Below are positions 22,253 to 33,871 of a stretch of DNA of 64,000 nt, piece after piece; position 1 is the first letter of the stretch; the number at the start of each line of letters is the position of its first letter. Under the pieces are notes generated by a model. The model worked only from the letters and a program-made list of their open reading frames with translations. It had not been told where the DNA came from and did no database searches. Origin of the DNA: Selaginella moellendorffii (Eukaryota; Streptophyta; Lycopodiopsida; Selaginellales; Selaginellaceae); contig NW_003314269.1 in the NCBI RefSeq assembly GCF_000143415.4, positions 210,401 to 274,400 of the forward strand, in the 5' to 3' direction. The translations under genes were made by a program, and so were the position numbers.

Positions 22253-25200
22253 TCAGGGACCTTGGTTTACTGTTATGACCGTCTGACCATCCCTTTCAGT
22301 AAGCGGAACCAGGGAATCCAAACCATCTTCCCAAGGTCGCTGACCACGCGCATACCTTTTCGATCTCTGAGGTGAACCTTCAAGCGTGCTCTGAGAACTT
22401 AGAAGCTCCTCAAGCGTTTCACTGCCGAAACTTATGCCCCCAACCTCCGAATGATCTTGCACTTTAAAGCACCGTTTCAGAGCATCAACAAACTTCGAGA
22501 TGGTATTTTTCTGACCATCGCTGCCCTGACCTGCTTTGCTGGGCTGCGAGTCGAAGAATCTGAGCTTCCGGGAATTCAGGTTGTAAACTGCGTAGATGAA
22601 CGTGCAGACAGGACCTAAGCAGACCAAACCCCCGGGGACAGAAGTGGCGATCATGCTGGTCTGGTACTTTCCCAAAGGTGGCAATGCTGAGAATCCTGCG
22701 GCTCCAAATCCCACGAGGACGAAGATGATGGAGAGAACGAGCATGACTGCTGCGGCAATGAGTATTTGTCGGAGACGGCTAAGGAGTCTCAGGTTGAATT
22801 TGTCGGGAGAACGCAGGACCCCGGTGACTGCTGCCAGAGCACTGGCCATGGCGAAAAAGAAGGACAAACTGTTGGCAACCCAGAACACAACCACACCTGG
22901 TCTGTCGATGGACACATACTCCCTGTTGTCCTTGAACTTAAGCCTGTACCCCAGTGGCGGATTCAAGAAGCCTCCGAACGCGACACTGGCAATGAGAGCT
23001 GATCCAACCAGTATCGCGTTTAAGCCATCCACGAACATCTGCCGGTCCTTCTGCAAGCTCTTAGTGTAGCTGCTCCACTGGAGGTAGTTCATGACAGCAT
23101 CCTCCTCACCCATCCATTGTGCGTCCCAGTAAGGTGGCTGGCCGAAGTTATCGCAGATGTCTGGTTTGCAGCCTTTGCGAGACAAGGTAATCATTGTCTC
23201 GCGATCCTGTAAGATGGCAGCCCAGTGCAAAGCAGTCCGACCTGTCCGGCGGCCTGTGTCATTGGGATAATCTTTGATGAACTTTTCCGACCACTGTTTC
23301 AAACGTTGAGCCAGCCGTTTCCTCCTACGTCCTTCTTCGTTGTTATATCTATTTTCTCTCCAGATGTTGTCTTGCGAGATGGCCTGCAAGTCCTTGCTTC
23401 TGCCTTCTTCAATTTTTGCCTCCCAATAAGCCACAGGAACATCTTTCACCAGTTCACTCACGTCGTCGAAGGCACCCTTGTACTTGCTTGGCAAATTTCG
23501 ATATTTGTCTTCAAAGTTAATGTCCAGTTCCTTCCATACAGCTTCCTTGATCATGTCGGGTAATTCCTGGGTGAAGCACTTTGCCATGCAGGTTGCGAAG
23601 GTCTCCCTTCCCCGCAGCTCATCCTGTTCTCCATGCGAGAAAGCAATCTTAAAAGCTAACCTGAGTTGATCATTGATTCCTTTCACGTTGGTGTACTTCG
23701 TCATCACGAACTCCATCACAGGCTTTACTCTGTTGAACAGGCCCTCGCCAGCGAATTCTGTGCATCTGGTAGTGGCACTCAAAGCAGCCCATTCCAGTAG
23801 CCGTGATTCCTCCACAAGCTCATGAATAGAGTCCCCTGGCCATGTACCCAACTGAAGCTTCGCTAATAGCTCATTCGTGTGAATGCCTCCATATGCAACA
23901 GCAGACGCCAATATACCAGGCTCCAACACTCCATCGCTACTCAGGAAAATCCACGGCACCACATCAATTATGTCGGCTTGACCATGATCTTCAATACGCT
24001 GGAATGCCCGCTGCCAGTCCTTGTGACTTCCTGGAAACACCTGTATCTTTCTTTTCACATGTTCACGTATGAGTATGCCAAGACAGTCTCTTTTGCCACC
24101 CATAGCCGCCCAATGCCATGGCAGTCCTTTCTCAACCTTGTCCTCCGCATCTAGGTTGATGTCGTTAATTTTCAGCAACCACTCGAGTGCAACAGTGTTC
24201 CCACTCCAGGCAGCAAAGTGCAACGGAGTCAGACCTGCTTTAGTAGCTCGGTTCACTTCCAGGCCGTTCGGATCCAGCAACGCGAAGATATCTTTACCCC
24301 CTCCTCTAGCAGCAAAGTGCAATACTCCAGCTCCTGTCTCATCTTCTAACCCAAAATCAGCACCTTCGTCGCATAATTTTCGAGCAATGTCAGCTCTGCC
24401 TTGTCCAACAGCATAATGCAAAGGAGTGTGCCCACGCTTATTCTTTTTGTTAATCTTCGCACCTGCTTCCAGTAATGCTGTGACGATTGCGACTTCCCCT
24501 TGGCCAGGGCTCTCCCCTGCTACGATTTCAACATAATTCGAAGCAGCGAAATGAAGAGCAGTGTTGCCGAGTTCGTCTTGCTTCCGTACGTCAATCTTAC
24601 TTTTTTCATGGACGTTCAGCAGCGCTTTCACCAGACTTACATTTCCAAATTCGCTTGCAAGGTGTAGTGCGGTTTTGTCAGCATAAACATTGTGGATGTT
24701 CCAACCATATTTTAGAGCTTCCAGTTTGTCACTAAAATCTCCACCTTCTTGGATCCGCAGCTCCTCCAAGGCATCTGCCCAAAAATTTCAGATGTTAGAA
24801 GGACTTACTCTCTACGACTTACTCGTGATATCTTCCACTGAGCAAGCCTTTTGGAATCGTGGCTTCAAGGCTGTGTGCAGTAGCAGTTGAAAAACCGACT
24901 CATTTCCTTGTAACGCCAGGTGCAACGAAGACGCTCCCTCCTTGTCTTTTCGGCACGGATCAGCACCTTTGGCAATCAGCAGAACAATCATGTCCTGCTG
25001 CTCTTGTAGATGTTGTTCCACACGGGAAAGCTCCTGCTGCCATCCGCGTAACATTTTTAAGTCCAACTCCTTTAATTCCAACTTCTTTACCTCCAACTCG
25101 TTTATCATCTGCAGGTGCATTCTGACTGCAAGGTGCAGAAGAGTCTGGCCCTTCTCCAAGTCAGGGGTGTCCACCTCGGCTTCGCGGTAGAGCAACTCCT

Positions 25201-25795
25201 TCAGAACTTCAAGGTTGCCACCTTTTTTGACTGCAATGTGTAACGGCGCCTCCCCCTTGATATTCTTTTGGCATGGATCCGCATCATTCCATAAGAGCGC
25301 TTGTATCACTTTCACGTTCTGTCGTTCCACAGCAGTGTGCAAGGGAGTATTGCCACTTTTATCAACGACATTAAGTTGCTCTGCATCCGTCAGCTCGTCT
25401 AGCAGTTGTAAAACGATGGCAGGGTTTTCAATAGTGGCAGCTCCATGTAGAGCTGTCCTACCATTGGATGAATCTGCTTCTAAGATGTCTTTTACCTTAG
25501 TCGGAGACCATTCGAGCAGCCAGGATATTGCAGAAGTGTTCTCAGCCTCGGCGGCGAGATATAGTGCAGTTGTGAAGATACCTTGCTGCCTATCATAGAC
25601 AGTATGACCATCCCAGTCTTTGTTATTGATCAGGTCGAGCAATTTGTCTTCAGGGCTGCTATCCATGAGAATCGGCCGAAATTGATCTGGAGGAGCAAAG
25701 GTAATGTGTAGATACATAGTCCTGAAAGCAAGAGTGGGTTGAGAGGCAATGCTGTCACAAGCCTTGCAAATGTCTTCAAAGTCTGTAACATTCAA
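22253..25795 (-). CDS. ankyrin-repeat transmembrane protein ANK-1 (ACD6-like architecture), chimeric 5' end
   Basis: Exons 25795-24823 and 24774-22253 are joined by a 48-bp intron and give 1,164 residues with no break. The first half holds ankyrin repeats (GNTPLHTAVERQNVKVIQALL, GQTLLHLAV, GASSLHLAL), a short coiled-coil linker (QELSRVEQHLQEQQ) and more repeats (KTALHLASEFGNVSLVKALL, GHTPLHYAVG, GLTPLHFAAW). A long helical region and a last TALHWAAI repeat follow. The C-terminus has four membrane segments beginning DGLNAILVGSALIASVAF. This layout is that of plant ACD6/ITN1-like proteins. The usual first exon (MLERRL..., Gly-rich) is missing; the frame instead starts MNVTDFEDICKACDSIAS, from a repeated spacer element. 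Whether it is expressed from that start is uncertain. Confidence 0.75.
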
Positions 25796-25799
25796 TGCG

Positions 25800-26014
25800 T
25801 ATAGTTGTGGTGATGAACAAAAAATATTTTAGAGATAAAATGGCAATGGTGCAAACCAAGGATAGAAATTCCATTTAAGTCCATGTATAAAAATCCTGTC
25901 GATGCCGATTTCATGTAGTAAATCCAATTTTTTTTCAGATTTTCAGTTTTTTATAGAGGATCAATGCCAAAAAGAAAGCAATGTCTCAGGTTAATTTTAT
26001 TTCAATTGTATTAA
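25800..26014. other. repeated spacer upstream of a tRNA-like copy
   Basis: A/T-rich sequence shared with 12450-12639 and 33550-33781 (for example AAATATTTTAG, ATGGCAATGGTGCA and CCTGTCGATGCCGATTTCATG). No gene is visible in it. Confidence 0.6.
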
Positions 26015-26086
26015 GCATAAGTAGTCCAACGGTTAAGATATTTGCCTTCCAAGCAATAGATCCGGGTTCGACTCCCGGCTGATGCA
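26015..26086 (+). tRNA. tRNA-Gly (TCC)-like copy, probably a pseudo-tRNA
   Basis: Same length and anticodon loop as the tRNA at 12640, but with mismatches: position 5 of the acceptor stem (A against G), the D stem (AGAT for GGAT) and the top of the anticodon stem (T-T). The T arm is perfect. The T run after the gene is lost (followed by TAGTTT). Folding is weakened in three stems. Confidence 0.6.
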
Positions 26087-26123
26087 TAGTTTAAAACCTA
26101 AAACCTTTTTGCCCTAGGGTTTA

Positions 26124-26725
26124 TGGAGAGGATGCGCTCCTTTTTCCTGGTATGGCGATCGGCGATCTGGAGCTGTTGCCGCGTCCTCAAGGTACGAGGA
26201 AGAATGCCGGGAATGTGGAGGCCCGATGGAGTGGAAATTATCGCAGGGTTCTGTCTGGAGTGAGGCAGACGAATCTAGCGACTGAGCAGCAACGCCAGGA
26301 TGAGAATCCGGACCACGATCAGCAGGTAGATCCCGCGCTGCCAATCTCCGCTCGCGACGCTCTTCCAATCATCGAGGCGCTGGGAGGCCCTGTTGCTCCT
26401 GATTCCTGGCAAGGAGGACTTGCAGTGGACACGTATCGAGCTGGGAAAGGACCTGTGAAACTTGATCTTCGCTACGAGGTAACTTTTGCAAAAAAAATAT
26501 TAAAGCTTTTGAGCACTACGTACTTCCTGACAGGCTAACCTGACCACTGCAACAATTCGTAACGTTTTTGGAGTCATAGAAGGCTCTGAGAAAGATAGGT
26601 GAGTTTTCGAGCTTCAAATTAGTTTTGTTTTCTCTTGTATTTTTTTTAAAGCTCTGAAACATAGATATGTACTTCTTGGGAATCACTGAGACACTTGGAC
26701 CTATGGAGCGATCATAAGATAAGAT
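26124..26725 (+). pseudogene. chimeric fragment: CRM 5' end joined to M28 middle exons
   Basis: The first 200 bases match the CRM gene 5' end (MERMRS start, exon 1, first intron, exon 2 up to DHDQQ). At about 26325 the sequence switches, inside codons, to the end of M28 exon 1 ([18 protein letters not shown]). It then runs through M28 exon 2 and into exon 3 (ITETLGPME), where it breaks off at about 26705. Around the switch the joined frame is open (about 26152-26538), but both partners are fragments. Confidence 0.85.
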
Positions 26726-26750
26726 TTGGATATACTGTCACCATAAATCC

Positions 26751-29700
26751 TTAAAATCTTTGGGGATAAATAAGGATAAAAAAGCCTCCGAACGTGACAC
26801 TGGCAATGAGAGCGGATCCAACCAGTATCGCGTTTAAGCCATCCACGAACATCTGCCGGTCCTTGTGCAAGCTCTCAGTGTAGCTGCCCCACTTGAGGCA
26901 GTTCAGCATGACAGCGTCCTTCTCACCCACACATTGTGCGTCCCAATAAGGTGGCTTGCCGAAGTTATCGCAAATGTCTGGTTTGCAGCCTTTGCCAGAC
27001 AAGGCAATCACTGTCTCGCGCTCCATGAAGATGGCAGCCCAGTGCAAAGCAGTCCGACCTGTCTGGTGGCCTGTGTCGTTGGGATAATCTTTGATGAACT
27101 TTTCAGACAACTGTTTCAAACGTTGAGCCAGCCGTTTCCTCCTACGTCCTTCTTCGTCGTTATATTCTTTCGAGATGGCCTTCAAGTCCTTGCTTCTGTG
27201 TTCTTCAAGTTTTGCCTCCCAATAAGCCACAGGAACATCTTTTGCCAGTTCACTCACGTCGTCGAAGGCATCCTTGTACTTGCTTGGCAATTTTCGATAT
27301 TTGTCTTCAAAGTTAATGTCCAGTTCCTTCCACACAGCTTCCTTGACAATATCGGGTAATTCCTGGGTGAAGCACTTTGCCATGCAGGTTGCGAAGGTCT
27401 CCCTTCCCCGCATCTCATCCTGTACTCCATGCAAGAAAGCAATCTTATTAAAAGCTAACCTGAGTTCATCATTGATTCCTTTCACGTTGGTGTACTTCTT
27501 CATCACGAACTCCATCACAGACTTTACTCTGTTGAACAGGCCCTTGCCACCGAATTCTGTGCTTCTGGTAGTGGCACTCAAAGCAGCCCATTCCAGTAGC
27601 CGTGATTCCTCCACAAGCTCATGAACAGAGTCCCCTGGCCCTGGTCCAGTTTCTCTTGTACCCAACTTCTTCGCTAAGAACCCATTCGTTGTACTGTCTC
27701 CATATGCAACAGCAGACGACAATATACCAGGCTCCAACACTCCATCGTTACACAGGAACCACCACAGCACCCAATCAATTATGTCGGCTTGACCATGATC
27801 TTCAATACGCTGGAATGCCCGCTGCCAGTCCTTGTGACTTCCTGGAAACACCTGTATCTTTCTTTTCACATGTTCACGTGTGAGTATGTCAAGACAGCCT
27901 ATGTTGCCACCCATAGCCGCCCAATGCCATGGCAGCCCTTTGTCAACCTTGTCCTCCGCAACTAGCTTGATGTCATTAATTTTCAGCAACCACTCGAGTG
28001 CAACAGTGTTCCCATTCCAGGCAGCAAAGTGCAACGGAGTCAGACCTGCTTTAGTAGCTCGGTTCACTTCCAGGCCGTTCGGATCCAGCAACGCGAAGAA
28101 ATGTTTACCCCCTCCTCTAGCAGCAAAGTGCAATACTCCAGCTCCTGTCTCATCTTCTAAACCAAAATCAGCACCTTCGTCGCGTAATTTACGAGCAATG
28201 TCAGCTCTCTTTTGTCCAACAGCAAAATGCAAAGGAGTGTGCCCAAGCTTATTCTTTTTGTTAATGTCCGCACCTGCTTCCAGTAATGCTGTGACGATTG
28301 CGACTTCCCCTTGGCCAACATCAAAATGCAAAGGGCTCTCACGATTTCCAAACACCCAACACAATTCGAAGCAGCGAAATGAAGAGCAGTGTTGCCGAGT
28401 TCGTCTTGCTTCCGTACGTCAATCTTACTTTTTTCATGGAGGTTCAGCAGCGCTTTCACCAGACTTACATTTCCAAATTCACTTGCAAGGTGTAGTGCGG
28501 TTTTGTCAGCATAAACATTGTGGATGTTCCAACCATATTTTAGAGCTTCCAGTTTGTCACTAAAATCTCCACCTTCTTGGATCAGCAGCTCCTCCAAGGC
28601 ATCTGCCCAAAAATTTCAGATGTTAGAAGGACTTACTCTCTACGACTTACTCGTGACATCTTCCACTGAGCAAGCCTTTTGGAATCGTGGCTTCAAGGCT
28701 GTGTGCAGTAGCAGTTGAAAAACCGACTCATTGCCTTGTAGCGCCAGGTGCAACGAAGACGCTCCCTCCTTGTCTTTTCGGCACGGATCAGCACCTCTGG
28801 CAATCAACAGAACAATCATGTGCTGCTGCTCTTGTAGATGTTGTTCCACACGGGAAAGCTGCTGCTGCCTTATCTCCTGCTGATGTTGTTCCACACGGGA
28901 AAGCTCCTGCTGCCTTATGCGTAGCTCCTTTAACTTCAACTCCTTTAACTTCAACTCCTTTAACTCCAACTCCTTTACGCAAGGTGCAGAGGATCTCCAA
29001 GTCAGGGGTGTCCACCTCGTCTACGTCATCGAGCAACTTCTTTAGAATTTCAAGGTTGCCACCTTTTTTGGCTGCAATGTGTAACGGCGCGTCCCACTTG
29101 ATATTCTTTTGGCATGGATCCGCATCTGCATCTAAGAGCTCTTGTATCACTTTCACGTTCTGTCGTTTCACAGCAGTGTGCAAGGGAGTATTGCCGTCTT
29201 TATCAACGACATTAACTTGCTTTGCATCCGTCAGCTCGTCTAGCAGTTGTGAAACAATGGCAGGGTTTTCAACAGCGGCAGTTCCATGTAGAGCGGTGCT
29301 ACCATTGGATGAATCTGCTTCTAAGATGTCGTTTACCTTAGTGATCTCAGACCATTCGAACAACCAGGATATTGCAGAAGTGTTCTCAGCCTCCACAGCG
29401 AGATATAGTGCAGTTGTGAAGATACATTTCTGCCTATCATAGACAGTATGATCATCCCAGTCTTTGTTATTGATCAGGTCGATCAATCTGTCTTCAGGGC
29501 TGCTATCCATGAGAATCGGTCGAAATTGATCTGGAGGAGCAAAGGCAATGTGTACATACATAGTCCTGAAAGCATCACTTACGTGCTTCAACATGCGTGG
29601 AGGACAGGATCTTTGGGGCTCGTTTCGTCGCAACGCTATTCGACAAGGAGGGGGCAGCGGGAGCGGGAGCGGGAGCGCCACCACCACCACCACCATCGCC

Positions 29701-29775
29701 TCCGCCAGACTGAGCGCTACCACCACCACCAGCACGCGCGTTCTCTGCTGGCACCATCAGCCTACGCTCCAACAA
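26751..29775 (-). pseudogene. ankyrin-repeat gene ANK-2, broken
   Basis: It has the normal first exon (MLERRLMVPAENARAGG..., 29775 downward). An 8-bp deletion at about 28342 shifts the frame in the third exon. Another deletion of about 11 bases at about 28993 shifts exon 2, where the ankyrin repeat DTPDLEKGQTPLHLAV should be. The 3' end is missing: after SALIASVTFGGF the frame runs into unrelated sequence and stops (26751), so three of the four membrane segments are gone. What remains is good ankyrin coding sequence on both sides of each lesion. Confidence 0.85.
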
Positions 29776-29789
29776 AAACGATGCAATTG

Positions 29790-30050
29790 ATCAGGCACGA
29801 TTTCTTGTATATATATATGCCTAGATGCCTTGCTGGGAACGTAAGATGCAGGCAAGACCTGTAAAAGGGATTGTTTAGATTCCACACAGGACACTGAAAC
29901 ACTGCGATGCAATTCTTTAAGCTATCTCTTTATCCGGCCTACAGGGAGTCTATTGGACGCAAATTTATGCGTCTTTCCAACCATTGCAAGCCCTAAAAAC
30001 TCTATCTACGAATATGCTCGAAGATGCGTTATTTTAGGGCAAGATAGAGC
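29790..30050. other. spacer between ANK-2 and a DDL fragment
   Basis: Shared in part with 52100-52350 (the spacer between ANK-4 and intact DDL), including a short ATATAT tract and CTACGAATAT(G/T)CTCGAAGATGCG. It probably holds the divergent promoters of the ankyrin and DDL genes. No coding gene is seen. Confidence 0.5.
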
Positions 30051-30737
30051 ATGGCGAGTCCAAGAGTACAGTCGCGGGAGAGCGCAGGGGACGCCCATCG
30101 CCGAGGTAGGGAGCATGGGCGCAGAGAGGTCTAGTGACAGAGAAGAACGAGAGAAATGGGAAACGAGAACTAGAGTCAAGGATGAAGCAAAGGTGTAGAG
30201 AATGTGTTTAAAAGGGAGTGTGATTTAAGCGTGTCAAAGTGGAGCCGGTTGACATGAGGTGTCTGGTGATTTCTATCGGGCCTTTTTCTCTTTCGATCCT
30301 GCGACTGCTTCGAATGCTTACTGGGTGTTTTGTGCCTGTAGGATGGAGATGGGGATGAAGCGAAAGAGCTCCCTCGCAGGTATGGCTTTGAGTTTTCTCT
30401 TGTTTCTTTTGGTTCTTTACCGTGCAAGGACGATAGTATCGCGCTCATGGAGCAAGCAGAAGTTGCTTTGGAGGCCTAGGAACAAGCAAAGGTAGGACGG
30501 ATCCAAAGAGCTGCGCTGCGATGCTGAATCCTTGTTTCAATGCAGGAGAAGGCCTCGTTTGAGTACACTGGGAAGCTCGCAGCTGAGACCAACAAAGTCA
30601 GTGGTAAGATCTTCTTTGTTTTTCCTTTGTTTCTGCTTTCTGATATCTAGTTTCCAACAGGTATTGCGTTGCAGTTTACGGAGCCTCCCGAGGCTCGCTA
30701 GCCCAGTGTCCGATGGAGGCTCTACGTTTTCAAAGGA
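30051..30737 (+). pseudogene. DAWDLE (DDL) gene remnant fused to LOG remnant
   Basis: It starts with the DDL start codon region (MASPRVQ equivalent) and keeps ERSSDREEREKWETRTRVKD, but much of the RS/RD-rich exon is deleted. Pieces of the next exons follow in order (GDEAKELPRR-like, EKASFEYTGKLAAETNKVS, and QFTEPPEAR then SVRWRLYVF up to 30737). The codon before QPSV is changed to TAG (CGCTAGCCC). The FHA domain proper is absent; LOG sequence follows at once. Confidence 0.75.
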
Positions 30738-31252
30738 TGGTCGATATTTGTGAGGATTTGTGTTTTTTGCGGCAGTTGTGAAAAGTATTGACACATTCTT
30801 CGTTGTTGCCAGGCGGATATGGTACGCTAGAGGAGCTGCTGGAAATGATAACGTGGTCCCAGTTAGGCATTCATGATAAGCCTGTAAGAGATCTCGCAGT
30901 TTCTCACATGGAAAGTCTGGTGTTTGTCGTCTCTCTTTTCTCTTAATCAGGTCGGCCTGCTAAACGTTGATGGTTACTACAATCCGCTTCTCGCCCTGTT
31001 TGACAAGGGCACGGAGGAAGGATTCATCAAACCGTCGTCCAGGCAAATTGTCATTTCCGCATCGACTGCGGGCGAGCTCCTTGATAGACTAGAGGTAAGT
31101 TTTCCTCGGTTGTGTACAAGTTTCCTCGTGATCTTTTGTGTGTTTGGCAGGCTTATGTTCCAAACCACGTCTCGGTTGCTCCAAAAGAGACGTGGGAGAT
31201 AGAACAATTGGGGTACTCGGCGGCATCGGCCCCCCCAAGCCATACGCTGTGA
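30738..31252 (+). pseudogene. LOG gene, copy 2, internally deleted
   Basis: About 38 bases of LOG exon 1 ([11 protein letters not shown] region, 30738-30775) run directly into LOG intron 4 (GTGAAAAGTATTGAC), so the rest of exon 1 and exons 2-4 are gone. Exons 5-7 are complete with splice sites: 30813-30883, 30951-31094 and 31151-31252, ending SHTL-stop as in LOG-1. The GGGNVGLMG segment and the Arg-containing substrate motif are lost, so no enzyme can be made. Confidence 0.9.
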
Positions 31253-31408
31253 GAAAATGTTTAAACCAATTCTTTTCTTTTTCAAGATGACTATGTGTTG
31301 ACGCTTTGTAAACCCTGTGTTGACCCTTGAAAGGCTCAAGGCTTAATTAAACCAAAGTTTATTTCATTTCATTTCATGTAGAAGAGAGACGCAATATTTA
31401 TCAAGTGA

Positions 31409-31630
31409 TCAACCCTGGGAAGACTGGCCAGCCCAGGGACCTGAGGGATAGTCTTGTAGAGCCGATCCCGGGTTCGAACCCACCCGAAGAAGAGGGACCC
31501 TCAAATAAAACAATCTGATCACTCCTTTTATTTTCCCAAGCATGTTGGGGCACGGATTCGAACGCACGACTCCTTCGTACTTCCCCTCGTACTTCCCCGT
31601 ATTTCTGGTGTCGCATTGTTCTTAGGCTTG
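31409..31630. repeat. non-coding repeat with tRNA-like B-box motifs (copy 2)
   Basis: Copy of 10255-10480 with the same two T-arm-like motifs in opposite orientation and a small change near its 3' end (about 31575-31600). Confidence 0.35.
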
Positions 31631-31790
31631 TACATGGTTTAAATCTATTTAACTAGCGATTGAGTGGAAGAGCTTTTGGATTGTCTCTCTTCTTTCAAAG
31701 ACAAAGGTTGGATCACAAAATTGAGACACGAGAGTTGCAGACACCAATGATGAACACGTACGCTATCATCACTAAGTTCCATGAATGTTG

Positions 31791-33165
31791 CTAATGCAAG
31801 GTTGAGAAAGTCATGCCGGATCCGGTGTGGCATGAACCACTGAAGACATTGGCCTTCTCCGCTGTTCGGAACACATCCGCATACACTAGGGCGATGTGCT
31901 CAGTCACAAACTCAGGCCCCTCTTCGCCGTCGCCAACAATGAAACTCGAATCAAACTTAGCCATGTCCTCTATCGTATGGCATGCCCGTCGCAGCGGCTT
32001 TCGCATCGCCAGCGCGTACTCAAGCGAGAACCTGATCCGCGCCATCTCACCCGATGACAAGAAAGTCTCAATCGCCGCCAGCCAGCCCTCCTCGTCCTCC
32101 AGGCATGCTACTACCTCTTCCGGGCTAAGCTTCCTTTCCGGACCACGGCGGTGTAACCACGAACTTGGTAGTTCGCGGGCCACGAGCTTGCCGAGTGCAT
32201 AGCTCCGGCAGCTGCTGTCCAAGACGGCCAACGAAAACGGGTGCCTCCCTGTGTAATGCTCCACAAGCATTGAGCGCTTCGGGAATCGCGAGCAAAGGAG
32301 CCCGAGAACGCTCAGCTTGTCTCGGAAAGCAGTCAGCTCCTCCTGCCAACCAAGACTTTTGAAATCAAAACACAAACATCCACAAGAAAGAACAGCTCAC
32401 CCCGTAGAAACCATCCTCCATGAGCAACAGTTCGCACGGACTATACCGCAGCTGCAAGTACTCCTGCGTCATTCCAACCCCACGAGACAGCCCCAAGACA
32501 GTCACTGCTGCAAGTGAGAACAAAGCAAACAATTCGCTGTGGAACTTCTTACGCAGCTCCTTGGCGGGCACTGACACTGGCATTTCCTCTCCAAGAGCGT
32601 CAAGCATCTCCCACTGATCGACGACGAAGTAAAACTCGTCACCCGCGGCTGCTACTCGATCGCAGAAGAACTTGGCGATGTCTTGCATAGAACCCAAGCG
32701 ATCTATCTCATCCAGCAGCTCGGCCTCCTTGCAAAACGTGAACCTCAGCGCGTTCTTCACGCACCCGCCCAAGTCCTGCTTAGCGATAGCAATCGCGAGG
32801 TCCCAGAGGCAAACAATCCTGCTGTTAGTCCCCGCGGCATCGTGAATCCACCCGCAAGCCAAAGCCCTGAGCAAGCAACTCTTGCCGATTCCACATGGCC
32901 CAACGACTAGCAGCGTTTTTGTCTCTTTGGCTGCTTCCACCAGGCTCTCAAGATCACGGCGACCTACAAACTGGAGATCTCCTCCGGGCATCGACGGCGC
33001 CTTGCCGATTCCCGGATATGGAATCGCCGTGATCTCACCGGCAGTGCACAGCTTACTCTTGTCCATTGCAGCGATGGCCTCTTGCGCCTTGGCTGCCTTG
33101 GCCAGATCGTATTCCCCGCCATCGCTCCCACACACGCAGCGGAACCTCTTGACTGGGCGCTGCAT
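31791..33165 (-). CDS. P-loop ATPase, copy 2 (intact)
   Basis: Exons 33165-32401 and 32342-31791 give 438 residues with no break; it is one codon shorter than copy 1 at the N-terminus (MQRPVKRF against MQRRPVKR). Walker A (GPCGIGKSCL), Walker B (FYFVVDQWEML), the LGLSRG strand and VEHYTGRHPF are unchanged. Most differences are single substitutions, consistent with recent duplication and retained constraint. Its frame is also open through the 58-bp intron from the 3' side, which is coincidental because the intron borders are kept in both copies. Confidence 0.75.
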
Positions 33166-33781
33166 CCTCGCCTAAACCCTAAGATTTGTTGCGATCGCGG
33201 CCGTCCAATGCTCGTTCGCGCCCATTTTTCTTTGTATGGAGATTTGTTTGACACCATGGACCAGACGATTTAAGGGCATTCTCGATCCAGCTCGATCCAT
33301 GTCGCAAATGGCCCCTCTCAACAAGATTGCAATCTTTGCCTGCGTTTTGATTCTTCTTGCAAATCCAGACAACATGGAATGTGCCTCGCAACTTGAGAGA
33401 TTGGAAATCTTTCCCAGGACAATAAACCACAAGATTGGATGATGCAATTACGTTTAGGAGAACAGGATTTCTCTGTGCTCGTTAGCGATCAGTGGATCGA
33501 GAGGCAACGCTGTCACAAGCTTTGCAAATATCTTCAAAGTCTGTAAAATTCAATGGGTATAGTTGTGATGAACGAAAAATATTTTAAAGATAAATTGGCA
33601 ATGGTGCACACCAACGATAGAAATTCCATTAAAGTCCATGTACAAAATCCTGTCGATGCCGATTTCATGTAGTAAACCTATGCTTTCAGATTTTCAGTTT
33701 TAATTCATCAATGCGAATGTACTCTTTACACTTGAGTGAAAGGTTGTTTCGTTCAGGTTAATTTTACTTTAAATGTAATAA
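33166..33781. other. spacer between ATPase-2 and tRNA stub
   Basis: Copy of 12031-12639 with two internal deletions, about 33230 and 33365, plus the telo-box-like AAACCCTAA (33173-33181) and the FEDICKAC-like exon trace (about 33500-33550, minus). No gene is visible. Confidence 0.5.
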
Positions 33782-33813
33782 GCATCAGTAGTCCAACGGT
33801 TAGGATAATTGCC
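33782..33813 (+). pseudogene. tRNA-Gly 5' stub
   Basis: The first 32 bases of the tRNA (acceptor, D arm and start of the anticodon stem) are intact, then the sequence changes to ACCAACTCCC within the anticodon loop. The 3' half is deleted, so it is not functional. Confidence 0.85.
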
Positions 33814-33871
33814 TACCAACTCCCTAGTTTAAAACCTAAAACCTTTTTGCCACGTGTCGGCTCTAGGGTTT

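Noticed and set aside
22596-28563. Many plus-strand open frames across the ankyrin genes (Ser/Pro/Thr-rich)
   Set aside because: All are antisense shadows of ankyrin exons; they recur in every copy at the same place and have no splice logic or motifs.
29600-29760. CACCAC-rich stretch as a possible separate repeat or His-rich protein
   Set aside because: It is the reverse of the Gly-rich first exon of ANK-2.
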